Of a stretch of DNA of 64,000 nucleotides, positions 46,964 through 58,422 are shown one piece after another. Numbering within the stretch: the stretch's first letter is position 1; every line of letters starts with the position of its first letter. The notes below the pieces were generated by a model, which saw only the letters and a program-made list of their open reading frames with translations, searched no databases and had not been told where the DNA came from. Source of the DNA: Ilex aquifolium (taxonomy: Eukaryota > Streptophyta > Magnoliopsida > Aquifoliales > Aquifoliaceae); contig OX637399.1 in assembly GCA_951799425.1 (NCBI GenBank), forward strand, positions 18,822,001-18,886,000, given 5' to 3'. Both the position numbers and the translations under genes were made by a program.

Positions 46964-47640
46964 ACCAAAAAACCCCTTTTTTCCATCTAGGGCATGGCTT
47001 TCTGATCAGTATGCAACCCATGCAAAGGCTACCCTATTTTCCACCTTTCTTTATAACTCCCCTTTTCTATGAGCTAAACAACCCTTCTATTTATAGATTG
47101 TAGGGAGCTTCAAAGAAGATGGATATGAGGATTTCAAAGACCAGCAAAGCTGCTACTGTAGTGGGATCGTAGAAGGGGTCAGGCGAGGGCCATCACTTGG
47201 CAAGTCCTGGCAAAGCCCTGGGATACGCCATGGCGAAGCCAAGGGTGATGCCATCCATAAGCCCTCACGACAGCTCCAACAATAAGGGTGACGCCAAAGT
47301 GGCGATGGTGAAGCAAGAGACCAGCTAGGTGGCGTCGAAGCAGCTGGGAGGTGGGCAACGCCTACGATGCCAGCGGAGGTGGAGGCGGAGACAGAGGCGC
47401 GGGCAGCTACGCTAGCGGAGGCACGGGAGCGCTGGGCAATGCCGGTGGAGGTACGGGCACGCTGGGCGGCACTAGCGGAGGCATTGGGAAACAGCGAGGT
47501 GACGCCTCCCCTTTGTTTCCTTGCTATTTTGAAGTCCCTTTTTTCTTCTTTTGTTTTTACACTGGCTTTGATTTTTGGCAGACGCTACCCCTGATAAAGG
47601 GGTGACGAGGAATGCTTCACAGGATTCCCAGGAGACGGTT
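46964..47640. other. Spacer of the Tat element between LTR and antisense ORF
   Basis: It contains pyrimidine-rich runs at 46970-47070 and a GC-richer zone at 47190-47500 with short gcggaggcac-type repeats. These create a Gly-rich ORF (47351-47605) that I do not regard as established coding sequence. It could hold the first exon of the antisense ORF. Confidence 0.35.
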
Positions 47641-47649
47641 CAAAGGTAA

Positions 47650-49310
47650 TGTCCATATTTAGTTCCATAGATTTGTGATGATGATATTGCTCGCATTCTA
47701 TCTTCGTACCATATCCCTCCTACTATTACGTGTCGTCAGGCAAAGGGGGACTAGCCGGTGTGTTTTACTCCTCTGGGGAGATTATTTTTTACGAGGATAT
47801 CCTTAAAGAAGGTCTGAGGTTTCCAATGCCTAGGCCCATATGTTGGATCCTAGGTTACTTGTGCTCACTTCGGGGAGGCTGATCCCGAATGGTTGGAGGG
47901 TAATCTTGGTGTTCTTTTCGCTCTGGCAGTTGGTCCACAGTACTGATTTTCCTTTCCCTTTTGAGGAGTTTTTGGCTTTGTACATGCTTCTAGATAAATC
48001 CTACTCCTCATCAAGGGCGATACCACTTTGCCCCGAGGTCGGCCAAGTTTATTATTGGACTGCCTTCGAATTGCCATAGTTGGAAATCTAGGTTCTTTTT
48101 CGTTGGAGGTGAGTGGGCAGCTGAGGAAGATCATGACTTTGTGCCTTCGAGGTGGGACACTGCTCCGAGGACCAAGCTAGGTAAGGGTTTTTACCTTCAC
48201 TTTTACGTCTGACTGTTATGTCCCTGTATTTACTACATGTTTGGTTCCTTTGCAGCTCCACCCACATTATCTATTGAGCAGGAGAGTAGGCTCCAGGTCG
48301 TGCGGGATCATCCTTTCAAGGAGTTTACAGCCATCATGTCTGCATCAGGTCATCCTAGAGCCTCCCCTAGGCAGACGAGGAAAGGTATTTGATCATTCAA
48401 ATATACTTTTGATGGTTGTAACATTGTAGGTTCTTCGTCTTATACCAGTTCCACGGGCCCCACTGTTAGTAGAGCGATGGTAAAGGCTCTTTATGCCTCT
48501 AAGGTGGCGTCTTCCCCTCTTCCTAAGAAGGCGACGACCGATGCCCCCAGTACTTCTCAGCGGTTCGACAACCATGCTATATCCCAAGAGGCCGGTTCAG
48601 AGAGTGCTTCCATTCCTTCTTAATACACGGCTCCTTCGAGTGCTGGGTTTGCTATGGTATACCTTCCTTCTTTTTAGCTTCGATTTCTACACTTTGCTTT
48701 TTCTTTATTTCTTGCCTTATGAGTGCTTGTAGGTGGTTGTTGCTTTTTCCTGCCTCTTTTCGAGGACGGTCAAATTTGGAGGGGCATTAATAGCTCTGGG
48801 AGAGGAGAGGCAGACACGAAAGGCTGCAGTTGAGGCTAGAGAGGCAGGCACAAGAGGCTGTCGAGGAGCAGTTGAGGCTAGCTCACGAGAAAACTACACC
48901 TCTTGAGGCCGAGCTTTTGGCATCCCACGAGATGGCTGCCTAACTGAAGGCTGACAAAGTGGCTGCCTGCGCGAGAACAGAGACAGAGCTACATGTGTCA
49001 TGTGAGAGGGCCGCTGGAGCTGAGGTCGAGCTACAGATAGCTCGGGAGAGGGCTGTCTTGATAGAGGCTAACCTTCGAGTAGCTCTTGAGAGAACTACAA
49101 AGGCAGAGGCTCACTCCATTGAGATAGAAAAGAGGAGGCTGCTGAGAGGGTAGTTGCAGGTGCCTTTATTGATGGTTATGAGGAACTTAGGAAGAATGTC
49201 TCAGCAGATTTCCCTGCCATTGAATTTTCTGGCTTCGTCCCATATGAGGCACCAGGGACTAATGGTGATGGGGATAACTTTGATGAGAGTGGATTGGGGA
49301 ATAGTGAGTG
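47650..49310 (+). pseudogene. Extra antisense ORF of the Tat element ('putative gypsy type transposon' family), with introns
   Basis: It reads opposite to the element's pol. First block (about 47770-48178): YEDILKEGLRFPMPRPICWI, then LIPNGWRVILVFFSLWQLV, and after a break WKSRFFFVGGEW; this is the pattern of Pfam 'putative gypsy type transposon' proteins. It ends at a plausible donor (ag|gtaagg, 48179). A second exon begins after tttgcag near 48255 (PPTLSIEQESRLQVVRDHPF). A further Ser/Thr-rich block at about 48430-48622 precedes a coiled-coil-like segment (48740-49150) rich in Glu, Ala and Arg with the repeated pattern ARERAVLIEANLRVALERT. In-frame stops and frame breaks make it a relic. Tat-lineage elements are known to carry such additional ORFs; its job is not established. 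Confidence 0.6.
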
Positions 49311-49543
49311 ATGTCAGGACTATGACACTTTTATCTTTTTCTTTCTCTTTTTGTTGCTAGGTCATGTTGTATCTTTTGTAAATTGTTTACGAACTTTATG
49401 GAATGAGAGATAGTTCTTGACAAAGATAATCCTGCAAAGTTTTATTTCATAATTTGAAGTAGATAGCAAATAGAATTGACTAAAATGACAAAAAATAATT
49501 TAAATGATAGGTACTGATTTGTACGCCCATAACTTGCCACCTG
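49311..49543. other. Gap between antisense ORF and integrase end
   Basis: About 230 AT-rich bases between two convergent readings (antisense ORF on plus, integrase on minus). No terminator-like structure evident. Confidence 0.4.
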
Positions 49544-50800
49544 CTATTGGTAATACCTCTTTAGGTGTTCCGCGTTCCATGGATGGGCTAGGGCTTTCCC
49601 CTCAAAGTTCTGAATCCTGTAGGTGCCCGGTCTTACTACTTCTGTAACCATGTAGGGTCCTTCCCAGTTAGGACCTAACTTCCCTTCCCGTGAGTCCTTG
49701 GTAGATAGGATGACCTTTTTGAGTACTAGGTCCCCAGGTAGGAAAGAGCAATGCTTCACCCTTGAGTTGTAGTACTTGGTCATGCGACGCTTGTACTCTG
49801 TATTCCTGAGCATGTCCATATCCCTCTCCTCCTCTACCAAGTCGAGGCTGATGCGGAGGCCATCTGCGTTAGTGGTAGGGTTATGGTTTTGGACTCTAAA
49901 GGAGTGTACCCCAATCTCGACTAGTACAACCGCCTCTGTACTATAGGCCATGAAAAAAAGGGTCTCACCCGTAGGGCTCCTTGGAGTTTTTCGGTAAGCC
50001 CATAATACTCATGGGAGCTTGTCCACCCATCGCCCTTTTGCACTTTCCAATTTGGTCTTCAAGTTGTAGAGGATCGTTCTGATGGTGACCTCCGCCTGCC
50101 CGTTTACCTGTGGATGGGCTGGGCTGGGCTGGAGTGGGGTTGCCTGATCTGTAGGTCTGCACAGAAACCGTTAAGGAGTTTGTTGTCAAACTGTTTGGCG
50201 TTATCACTTACTATTGCATGAGGTACTCCTAAACGGTAGACTATGCTCTTCCAAATGAAGTCCTTCACCTTTTGGTCTATTATTCTGACTAAGGACTCGA
50301 CTTCTACCCACTTTGTGAAGTAGTCTATGGTGACTACTACAAATTTTCACTGGCCTCGACTCATGAGTAGGGGACCTAGAATGTTGATCCCCCACATGAA
50401 GAATGACCATGGGCTTAGGATGGTGGTGAGCTCTTCTGGTGGCTGTCTAGGCAGTGTTGCAAAATGTTGGCACTTGTCGCACTTCCTTACAAACTCTAGA
50501 GCGTCTCTGATCATGCTAGGCTAGTAACAACCTTACTTTACTGCCTTGTGAGCTAGTGCACCCCTTCCTGAGTGATTTTCACATATCCTCTCTTGGATTT
50601 CCCTCATGGCATAATTGGCTTCCTCGGGGGTGAGGCAGGGGAGGAGTGGTAGTGAATAACTCTTATTGTAAAGAGTAGAATGACATACGTAGATGCTCTC
50701 ATACTCAACTTTTTGGCTTCCATTGGGTTTTCTGAGAGAACACCTTCCTCTAGGTAGGCTAGGATAAGTATCATCCAATTGGCTTTGGAGGATGCACAAT
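49544..50800 (-). pseudogene. Tat-lineage Gypsy integrase, fragmented
   Basis: The zinc-binding H2C2 region is recognisable as CENHSGRGALAHKA and, after stops, KCDKCQHFA near 50460. The catalytic core shows VVTIDYFTKWVEVES and VSDNAKQFDNKLLNGF, the first two acidic residues in place. Then the sequence is disrupted around 50110-50200 and 49960-50000. The C-terminal domain is open for 135 codons (49951-49544): AYSTEAV, YYNSRVKHCSFLPGDLVLKK, LGPNWEGPYMVTEVVRPGTY, ending WNAEHLKRYYQ. That ending is typical of Tat/Retand-type elements. Confidence 0.85.
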
Positions 50801-51410
50801 TAACATCGTCCTCCTCTGCCTTGAGTCTGCTTGGCTCAAACTGGGGGCCTATTAGTGTTGGGCCTATGAGTATGTTTGCAGATGCGAACTTGGCGAGGGC
50901 ATCTACCATGACGTTCTCCTCTCTGGGCACATGGTGGATTTGGAAGTGATTAAACTTTTTTAACAAAGCTTAGACCAGTGACAGGTATTCGTGCATTTTT
51001 TCCTCTTTCGCTTCAAAGTCTCCCTTTACCTGATTGACTATCAGTTGTGAATCGCTATAAAATGTCAGGCAGAGGGCTTCCATCTTCATTGCAAGCTTCA
51101 AGCCTGATACGAGGATCTCATATTTTGCCTGGTTTTTTGATGGGGCAAAGTGGAGGGAGACAACGTACTTGAGTGGAGTGCCATGAGGGCTGATCAGTAC
51201 CAATCCAGCGCCGTCGTCCTCGCTATTGAAAGACCCATCTACATAAAATCTCCAACATGATACTGTACCTGTAGGGGATGCCTGCTTAGGCGTGGCGAGG
51301 CACTCAGCCAAGAGCGTGGTAGGCTGGGGTGCTGAGGACTCTGGAGGAGTAGATAAAAAGGAATTGGGTGCCTCTAGCCTTGGAGTCTGGGCTCCAGGGG
51401 CCATCTCCAA
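50801..51410 (-). pseudogene. Second RNase H domain of the Tat element
   Basis: WRFYVDGSFNSEDDGAGLVL gives the first catalytic Asp, KYEILVSGLKLAMKM the Glu, and FYSDSQLIVNQVKGDF the next Asp. The continuation, after one break at about 50966, is FQIHHVPREENVMVDALAKF, with the terminal Asp. A second, archaeal-type RNase H after the normal one is a known mark of the Tat lineage, and remains of the first domain are seen at about 51780-51880. The Ser/Pro-rich leader at 51410 is a linker. Confidence 0.8.
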
Positions 51411-52090
51411 GGCGCTAGGTTCTTTGGGGATGGTGTCTGGGCTTGGCTCATGGTAACTTCAGGCACTGTGTATTGGGCAGGTGAGCGCAGGGGCGCATGG
51501 TGTTTCTTCTTGGGATCCTTCTAGTGGTGTAGATTCAGCTACAAAGTCCGCTATTGCTTGTGCTTTTATGGCCGCCCTTGACTGGTACTACACATCGAAT
51601 TCACTCAACTCGACGACCCATTTGAGGAGTCAACCATACACATCTGGCCCTCCCAGGATTCCCTTGAGTGGTTGATCTGTAACAACCACGATGTTGTGGC
51701 TCTGGAAGTAGTGACGTAGGCGCCTAGCGGGGGTGACAAGTGTGAGGGCCAACTTCTCCAATTTTGAGTATCTCACTTCCACTCCTCGATACGCCTGCTT
51801 ACATAATATATAGGCCTTTGGACCCCTTCATCCTCCCTGACAAGGACGGAGCTCACGGTAGAGGATGAGGAGGAGAGGTAGATATATAGGGTCTCTCCTG
51901 GTATGACATGGGAGAGTAAGGGGGTGTAACAAGATAAGCCTTCTTTTGGAAGACCTCATCTGTGTCCGGTCCCCATTGAAAATATTTGCGAAGGATATTA
52001 AAGAAAGGTAGACATTTGTCTGCTGATTTTGAGACAAACCTGCTGAGAGCCGCTATCCTTCCGTTAAGGTGCTAGACCTCCTACATAGAT
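51411..52090 (-). pseudogene. Connection and first RNase H region of the Tat element, degraded
   Basis: Short readings show the pattern of the RT-linked RNase H: SSVLVREDEGVQRPIYYVSR near 51800-51850, and FLPFFNILRKYFQWGPD-like sequence in the minus reading near 51980. Several stops and frame changes. Catalytic residues cannot all be placed. Confidence 0.6.
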
Positions 52091-52895
52091 GCTGGGGACC
52101 TCATCTCCAAGATAGCTTTGATTTTGTCTGGGTTGGCCTCAATGCCCCTTTTGTTGACCATGAAGCCTAGGAATTTTCCTGAGCTTGATGCACTTTTCAG
52201 GATTTAGCTTCATCTTGTAGGCTCTCAAGATGTCCAACGTCTCCTGCAAGTGTGTGGTGTGGTCTGGTGCAACCATACTTTTTACCAACATGTCATCCAC
52301 GTAGACTTCCATGGTCCTTCCGATCAATGCCTCAAACATCTTGTTCACGAGGCGTTGATATGTGGCTCTGACGTTCTTGAGTCCGAAAGGCATTACCATA
52401 TAGCAGTAGGTTCCTTTCGAAGTGATAAAATGAGGTTTTTTCCTGATCTGGTGGAAACATGCTAATCTTGTTGTACCCATAATAAGCATTCAGAAAACTC
52501 AAAAGCTCGTGTCCCGTAGTAGCATCAATAAGGATGTCGATGCGTGGGAGAGGATAACTGTCTTTGGGACAAGTTTTGTTAAGTGCTGTGAAGTCCACGC
52601 ATATGTGCCACTTTTCATTGGCTTTTGTTACCATCACTACGTTTGATAACCAATTTGGATAGGCTACCTCCCTTACTGACTTGTTTGCCAGCAGCTTTTG
52701 CACTTCCTTTTTCATGGCCTAGCCTCTCTTGGCACTTATATTCCTTAACTTTTGGTGCACCGGTTTGTACCTGGGATCCATGTTGAGTCGGTGGGTGGCC
52801 ACTTCAGGATTGATGCCCTCCAGATCTTCGTGGGACCAGGCGAACACATCCATGTTCTGCCTAAGGAAGCCTACAAGGTGGGTGGTTGGCTTGAT
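52091..52895 (-). pseudogene. Tat-lineage Gypsy reverse transcriptase, truncated at its N-terminal side
   Basis: In order: LRQNMDVFAWSHEDLEGI (the usual DVFAW start of this lineage, beside the breakpoint at about 52895), KEVQKLLANKSVREVAYPNW, WHICVDFTALNKTCPKDSYP, and after a frame change TSKGTYCYMVMPFGLKN and EVYVDDMLVKS, which holds the catalytic YVDD. At least two frame breaks. Upstream of 52895 the sequence switches to a plus-strand Athila-like fragment, so gag and protease are missing. Confidence 0.85.
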
Positions 52896-53676
52896 TATGT
52901 TAGATTTATTGCTCCTACTTATGACTGCTTGGTCCGTGAATTCTATAGTAATGCTGAAATAACGGGAGAAAGACAATTGTGTATTTTTTCGGGGTAGAAT
53001 TTTTCAAGTTACACCGACTACTATAGCCGAATTTTTTCAGCCCATGCAAAGACCACCCAACCCGCAATACCCTTATACTCAACTACCTGATTTATCCGAC
53101 GTAGGGATAGAGTTGACGGGTAATCCAGATTTTGTTTGGGGGAGACCAAATAAATACATAAAGCAAGGGGATCTGACAGACAAATACAGAATTATGAATA
53201 TCATCACAGTAAACAGTTTGTTACCCCAAGCCCAGAAAAATCAGATTTATACTAAGCAGACCTACTTTGTGTATGCATTTGGGATGGGACACACAATTGA
53301 TCTTCCAAACCTTATCATGGATCAAATATTACTTGCTGTGGATAGAAAGAAACCCTCACTCCCATATGCTCTATTAGTTTCTCAATTATGCAGGAACAAG
53401 GGAGTAATCATAGATCCGATATGGAAAACGGTGGAGCATTTTGCACCATTCGATAAAACTTCATTGAAAAAGAGCCATGGAGTACAGCCTGAGGAACAAC
53501 CCAAAATACCACCTCCACCACAAGATGAGCCATTCCAAGTACAACCTGAAGAATTCAACCCGCAAGAACAGCCTCCACCACAAGAAGATCATCCATACAT
53601 ACCAGTGGACGACAGAACTGACTACTGTTACTCAGCTTGGTGCCAGCATTACCCAGATCAATCAGCTTATAGATGA
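52896..53676 (+). pseudogene. Athila-type 'putative plant transposon protein' fragment
   Basis: The reading enters at about 52896 with DYVRFIAPTYDCLVREFYSN, hits a stop near 52997, and reopens at 53044 for 210 codons. Those contain SDVGIELTGNPDFVWG, FGMGHTIDLPNLIMDQI and SLPYALLVSQLCRNKGVIID, the pattern of the Pfam family 'putative plant transposon protein' found in Athila-type Gypsy elements, then a Pro/Gln/Glu-rich tail with QPPPQEDHPYIPVDD. After 53620 the frame shifts and a short coil-like end (YEQNQAEMLRLLRQHF) is read to 53749. The N-terminal half is missing. Function unknown. Confidence 0.65.
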
Positions 53677-53749
53677 TTATGAGCAGAATCAAGCTGAGAT
53701 GTTAAGGCTACTGAGACAACATTTTGGTGGAAGACCATCTACATCTTGA

Positions 53750-55467
53750 TCAGAGACACTGGAAATTCTACAAAGACTTTGCTATCTTTCACTCAACTTT
53801 TTTATTTTATGCACTTTAATCTACTTTATGTTTTGAACCTGTTTTGGTTTTGAACTTGTTTATGTTTAAGCGTGTTTTTGTTAGTTAATATGGAACTTAT
53901 GTTTTTAAGTTAGGAGGATTATTGCATACAATTCACAGTTTAATTAGATTATTATTCCCATGCTTTGCAAGAATAGTCTTAATCTGATCACACGGGATTT
54001 TCATATTTTAGTTGTGTATTATCTTAATATTTTTGTTTAAACTTACTCTTATGAGCACAAATAGATTTCTTTATTTTAGAAACCTTGTGAAATATTACAC
54101 TCTTTGCATATATAGTGGAGATGTAAAACCAATTGCAGAATTTGAGCCAATTTTTCTTGAAGAGATATTCTACTCTACTCAGATAAGAATCTTCGATTCA
54201 AACGGTAAATTTTCTTTGAATAATCTCATTAGATTATATTATTAGCATTATGCTTAAAATCCTTTTACTGAGGAATTATGCAGGTGTATGAGTTCTGAAA
54301 AATGATCTTAGGCCATTTTTGATTAATTTTGAGCCTTGACCATTTCTTTTACAAAATTATATCCTTAGTCAGCCATGATTGAGCCTAAAAGAGTATAAAT
54401 TCTTTTCATGAAACCCGAAAAATACCCGAGCCACATAAAAATATATTTAAAACTACCTTTTGCTATCTAATTTTCTTGTACCCTCTTTTAAATCAGCAGG
54501 ATACAGAAAAGCAAAAAGAAAAGGTAGAAAAGAGCAAGAAAAGAAAAGGGTATTTTCTATTCAAGAAAAAGAAAAACCCTTGAAAGAAATATAAAGAGAA
54601 AAACAGAAAGAAAAGAGCCAAGAAAGTGAAAAATGGAAAGGATAAACATGCAAAGTCTGAGAAAGCTAGAAAGAGGTGTGCCACAATATAAAAGGTAGCT
54701 TTTGAATCCCATGGACGTCGTTTCTTAAACCCTAAATCGATGGCCACATTACAACCCAAAGAAAGTCCTTTTTGATTCCAGAAATCATACATCTGTATAA
54801 ATTCTATCAATCCCAAAAAGGGACAATGTTAATAATATGTCTAATATAGTGTTAATATCCTTCCACGAGATTATGTCAAATTCCAATTTTATTCGAATAA
54901 CTGTTCTTCTGATATATTACATGTGATATTATTTGCTTTGTTAACAATATTCCAATCACATGGAACTACTGAGTGAATAGTCACTATAACATATGTGTAT
55001 TCTTTGCTGAGTGTATTCCAGGAAAGGATTGACATCAAGACTACCATGAAAGATAGTAATATTTCTTGAGTAATTTTTGAAATAAAAGAAATCATTACAC
55101 ACATACACACACAAGTTTTTATAAAAATATATATAGATAATGTTACAACTAACGTGTGTTACTCTTATAGTGATCAAAAAAAGGAAATATTCTACCAATG
55201 CATAGGAATATTGATTTAATTTTATTTGTGAAAATTATGAATTATAATCTCCTAACTACTAAAGTTTGTAGGTAGCTTAACTGAAAACCTTCACGAGATA
55301 AAACTTGTCCATTAGGGATCACCTAGGGGTTTTAAAGGCTTATTGCATATGCTAAATGCAATCGTGAAAAAATCTACGAAAATGATTTTACCTCTGTTTG
55401 TATTTTGTTTTCATTTTTGTTAATAGTATTTTATTTACTAGGGACTAGTAAAATCTAAGTTGGGAAG
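53750..55467 (+). mobile_element. Athila-like 3' internal non-coding region with polypurine tract
   Basis: Non-coding except for short unsupported ORFs. The part 54910-55467 matches 3092-3624. A purine-rich stretch spans 54500-54660. The terminal tract aagttgggaag (55457-55467) precedes the LTR start at 55468 and corresponds to the better polypurine tract at 3614. Confidence 0.55.
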
Positions 55468-56226
55468 TGTGATTAACCCTAATTAGTATGTAAATTAATA
55501 TAATTAAATAAGTACATTATGTAAGATAAATTAGTTAAAAACTATAAATTAGGGTTTGTGCGTAGGCTAAGGTTTTATTTGTCTACTGTCTGAAATGTTA
55601 GGGTTTTATGCAGAATTGCTAAAAATTAGAAGGGGCAGTCTATCAAAGCTTGAAATCAGCAGGAACAAAGTGTATTATTATCAAGAAATAGCCAGCACAA
55701 CAAGAGGATCAGCACCAAAAATCCTACAAGCCAGCACCGTCCGGACTGTGGCTCTAGGCGGTTCATGCTCATCCTCCACCTCCTACTTGCCTGATGCCTA
55801 TATATAGGGGACTGCCTCTTCATTTGAAACCGGCTGGGCTGGGACAGAGAGAGAGAAAGGGAGAGGATCCAAGGGAGCTCCAGAGAGAAATCCAAAAGAA
55901 AGAAAGAGAGAAAAAGTAGAGAATTTCAAGATCCGGTCCGTCCTATTCTTCAGCCAAAACTCTGTATTTCTACATTTCTGTTATGTCTTTCTACTTGGAG
56001 AGTTGAACTGCTGCCACCTTTTTGTCTTAACTAATATTAAGGGTGCTTGTATTTCAATTATTCCTTGCGAAAGAAGTGTCAGTGTCTGTATTTTATTTAC
56101 TGTTGTAATGAAAATTACCCGCACTTCTTGTTTGTTTATAGCAATGGAGTGTGAGTAGTTTAGTTATACCCTTCAGTGACAGGTAAACATATGTATAATA
56201 CTGGTTAACTTTAAAAAATGCTTATG

Positions 56227-56231
<5 letters not shown>
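55468..56231 (+). mobile_element. Athila-like LTR, 5' part, diverged copy
   Basis: Starts tgtgattaaccctaattag. It has a TATA box, ctatatatagggg, near 55797, and the same 3' course as the first LTR (ctttctacttggagagttga; gcaatggagtgtgagtagtt). It is clearly more diverged from 3625-4400 than the inverted copy at 57545 is. It stops at the AT microsatellite at 56232. Confidence 0.6.

Positions 56232-56276
<45 letters not shown>
56232..56276. repeat. (AT)n microsatellite at the junction of two inverted LTRs
   Basis: About 45 bp of alternating AT. Plus-oriented LTR sequence lies to its left, minus-oriented LTR sequence to its right. Confidence 0.9.
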
Positions 56277-56280
<4 letters not shown>

Positions 56281-56515
56281 AGATGACCTATTGGGTAATT
56301 CAAGTATTCAAGTTAAACATCCTCAGCGTTCCATCGGAGGACAAGCCATACCAGTAGGAACACCGTGGTTGTTAGACTGTCCATATATATATATATATAT
56401 ATATATCACAGATGACCTATTGGGTAATTCAAGTATTCAAGTTAAACATCCTCAGCGTTCCATCGGAGGACAAGCCATACCAGTAGGAACATCGTGGTTG
56501 TTAGACTGTCAGTAT
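56277..56515. repeat. 129-bp tandem duplication in the inverted LTR
   Basis: The unit starting tcacagatgacctattgggt occurs at 56277 and 56406, exactly 129 bp apart and nearly identical. Each unit contains one inverted copy of the LTR minisatellite word (ggacaagccataccagtagg). A third, more diverged copy of that word follows near 56600. Confidence 0.85.
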
Positions 56516-57545
56516 AGTTAGATATATAATAAGTAAAGAAACCCTAATAACCCAGAAGGACAAGTCATTCATGAGGATCAGTAGAAAATCCTCAGCGTTC
56601 CAATGGAGGACAAACCATACCGGTAGGAACACCGTGAATCTTTAACTGACTGGTCTTATGATATACTGATGACATAATTCCAGGCACAGCACCAGAATTA
56701 CGTACATCACTATATCACGCATTAAACATATAATACATATATAAATAAACATATAAATAAAACATCAACATTTCCATAATCTAACCAATATTATGCATAT
56801 GTTTACCCTAGTTTGAAGGGTATAAACGACTACTCACGCTTCATTGCTACAGACAAACAAGGAGTGTGACTATTCGTCATTACAACTAAAATTAAACGGT
56901 AAATTGTAAAACTTCTTTCACAAGGAACAATTGAAACACAACCACCTTTATTATCATTTAAGACACAAAAGTGGCGGTAGTTCAGCTATCCGAATAGAAA
57001 GATACAATAGAATTGTAGAAATACAGAGTAACAATAAAAGTGTATCACGGACCGGCTAAGACTTTCTCTTTCTTTCTTTCTCTTTTTCTTTCTCTCTTTG
57101 GCTTTGGTGTGGCCGTCCTTGAAGGAATGAATGGGACTTTGAGAGGTATTGGAAGGCTTGCAAGGAATGGAATGAAGAATGAACAAGGCACCCCTATTTA
57201 TAGAGGGGGGGAAGCTTTCGGCCAAGGAGGGGGGTCCCAACCCCTAGCACAACCTTCCGGAAGGTTGGTGCCTTGCAGTGGTGCTAGATGTTGGCTTCTT
57301 GGGCTACCACTTGTCAACTTCTTATTGGTCCATGTTTCTTTATTGCACCTTAGTCCTTCGTGACTTCAAGCTTTGCACATTTGTCCTGTATTCTTCAGTA
57401 TTTCAGCATTTGACCCTGAACTTTTAACATAAAGTATTTAAAACTTTAATTTAAGCACAAACTATAATTCATAATATTTAATTGTTCTATCTTACAAAAT
57501 TAAGTACTTAATCATCTTAATTTCTACACTAATTAGGGTTAATCA
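56277..57545 (-). mobile_element. Athila-like LTR, inverted, nearly identical to the LTR at 3625
   Basis: Read on the minus strand from 57545 it follows 3627-4800 with only a few differences over the first 600 bases. It includes the TATA box ctataaatagg near 57206 and the same ORF by-products. One difference is an extra 17-20 bp in this copy around 57244-57264, containing the palindrome ccttccggaagg. The first two bases of the LTR appear lost at 57545. It is fused at its other end to a plus-oriented LTR. Confidence 0.7.
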
Positions 57546-57599
57546 ATTGGGCTGCTAATCAATGTTGCTCTGCAGTTGACTAAGTGCTTGGTGAACAGT

Positions 57600-58420
57600 T
57601 GTCCACTAATCCAATGCAGCTATCGGAGGTGTCCTAGGGAGTGTGGTGCATAAGGTGTGGCCTCCTGCCTGCCTCAACTGTGGTGGATGACTCGATGTAC
57701 CAGGCTCTATAGATGTCGTACCATGAATCTTAACCTCAATCTCATCATCCTCTGCCTTTACCTCCATAGGGTCACACACATATCTCGCTTGTGTCTTACT
57801 ATGTCTAAGAGATTCATTCCCTAGAGGTCTCTTTGGTCTCATCAATTAGTCAGAGTCTAATGCACCAACACTCCTCTCTAGACATACACGAGCGATCAGA
57901 GAACCAAAAGGCAGAGTATCCATAATCCTCCCCTCATCAAAAGCTCTCCGAATGACTCAAAATATCACACGTGGCAAATCTATCTCCAAACTTGGTCCCT
58001 AACCAAATCCTTGTGATACCATAACTGGCAATTCCAACCATCAGGATAAGGAAGTCCGTATAACACTAAAGCCATAGATGACAGTGTGGGTATAACACTC
58101 TTAGGCCAAAAATGATAAGGATCTCATGCTACCTAGGGAAGACGTAGGGTAGTGGCAATAAGGTAAGTGGAAAACTCAAACAACACACCTTGAACACAAG
58201 TTGTGAAGTGCTCACTATCCTCTGTATTGTCACAAATGTGTGTGTAAAACTCTCTGCCATGTCTACATTTTCAGGCACTGGGGTTGCAAATAACTTAGTC
58301 CACCCTCTCAAGTCAAATAATGAAGGGGCAGAAGTATCGCTTACCCCCTCGTGATTGACCCCTCTCTCTACAAGTACAGTCCGCTTTGAAAACTATCTCC
58401 GATACAACTGTCAATATTAT
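57600..58420 (-). pseudogene. Athila-type ORF relic, minus strand
   Basis: The minus-strand reading gives LRGWTKLFATPVPENVDMAE (about 58310), then after several stops LPFGSLIARVCLERSVGALD (about 57870-57930) and RPKRPLGNESLRHSKTQAR (57840). This is again the C-terminal course of the Athila-type 'putative plant transposon protein' family. It lies directly upstream of the inverted LTR at 57545 in the expected orientation, so both belong to one truncated element. Confidence 0.5.
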
Positions 58421-58422
58421 GA

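Noticed and set aside
47351..47605. Gly-rich ORF upstream of the Tat antisense reading.
   Set aside because: Simple gcggaggc-type repeats explain it; kept only as a possible first exon, not called.
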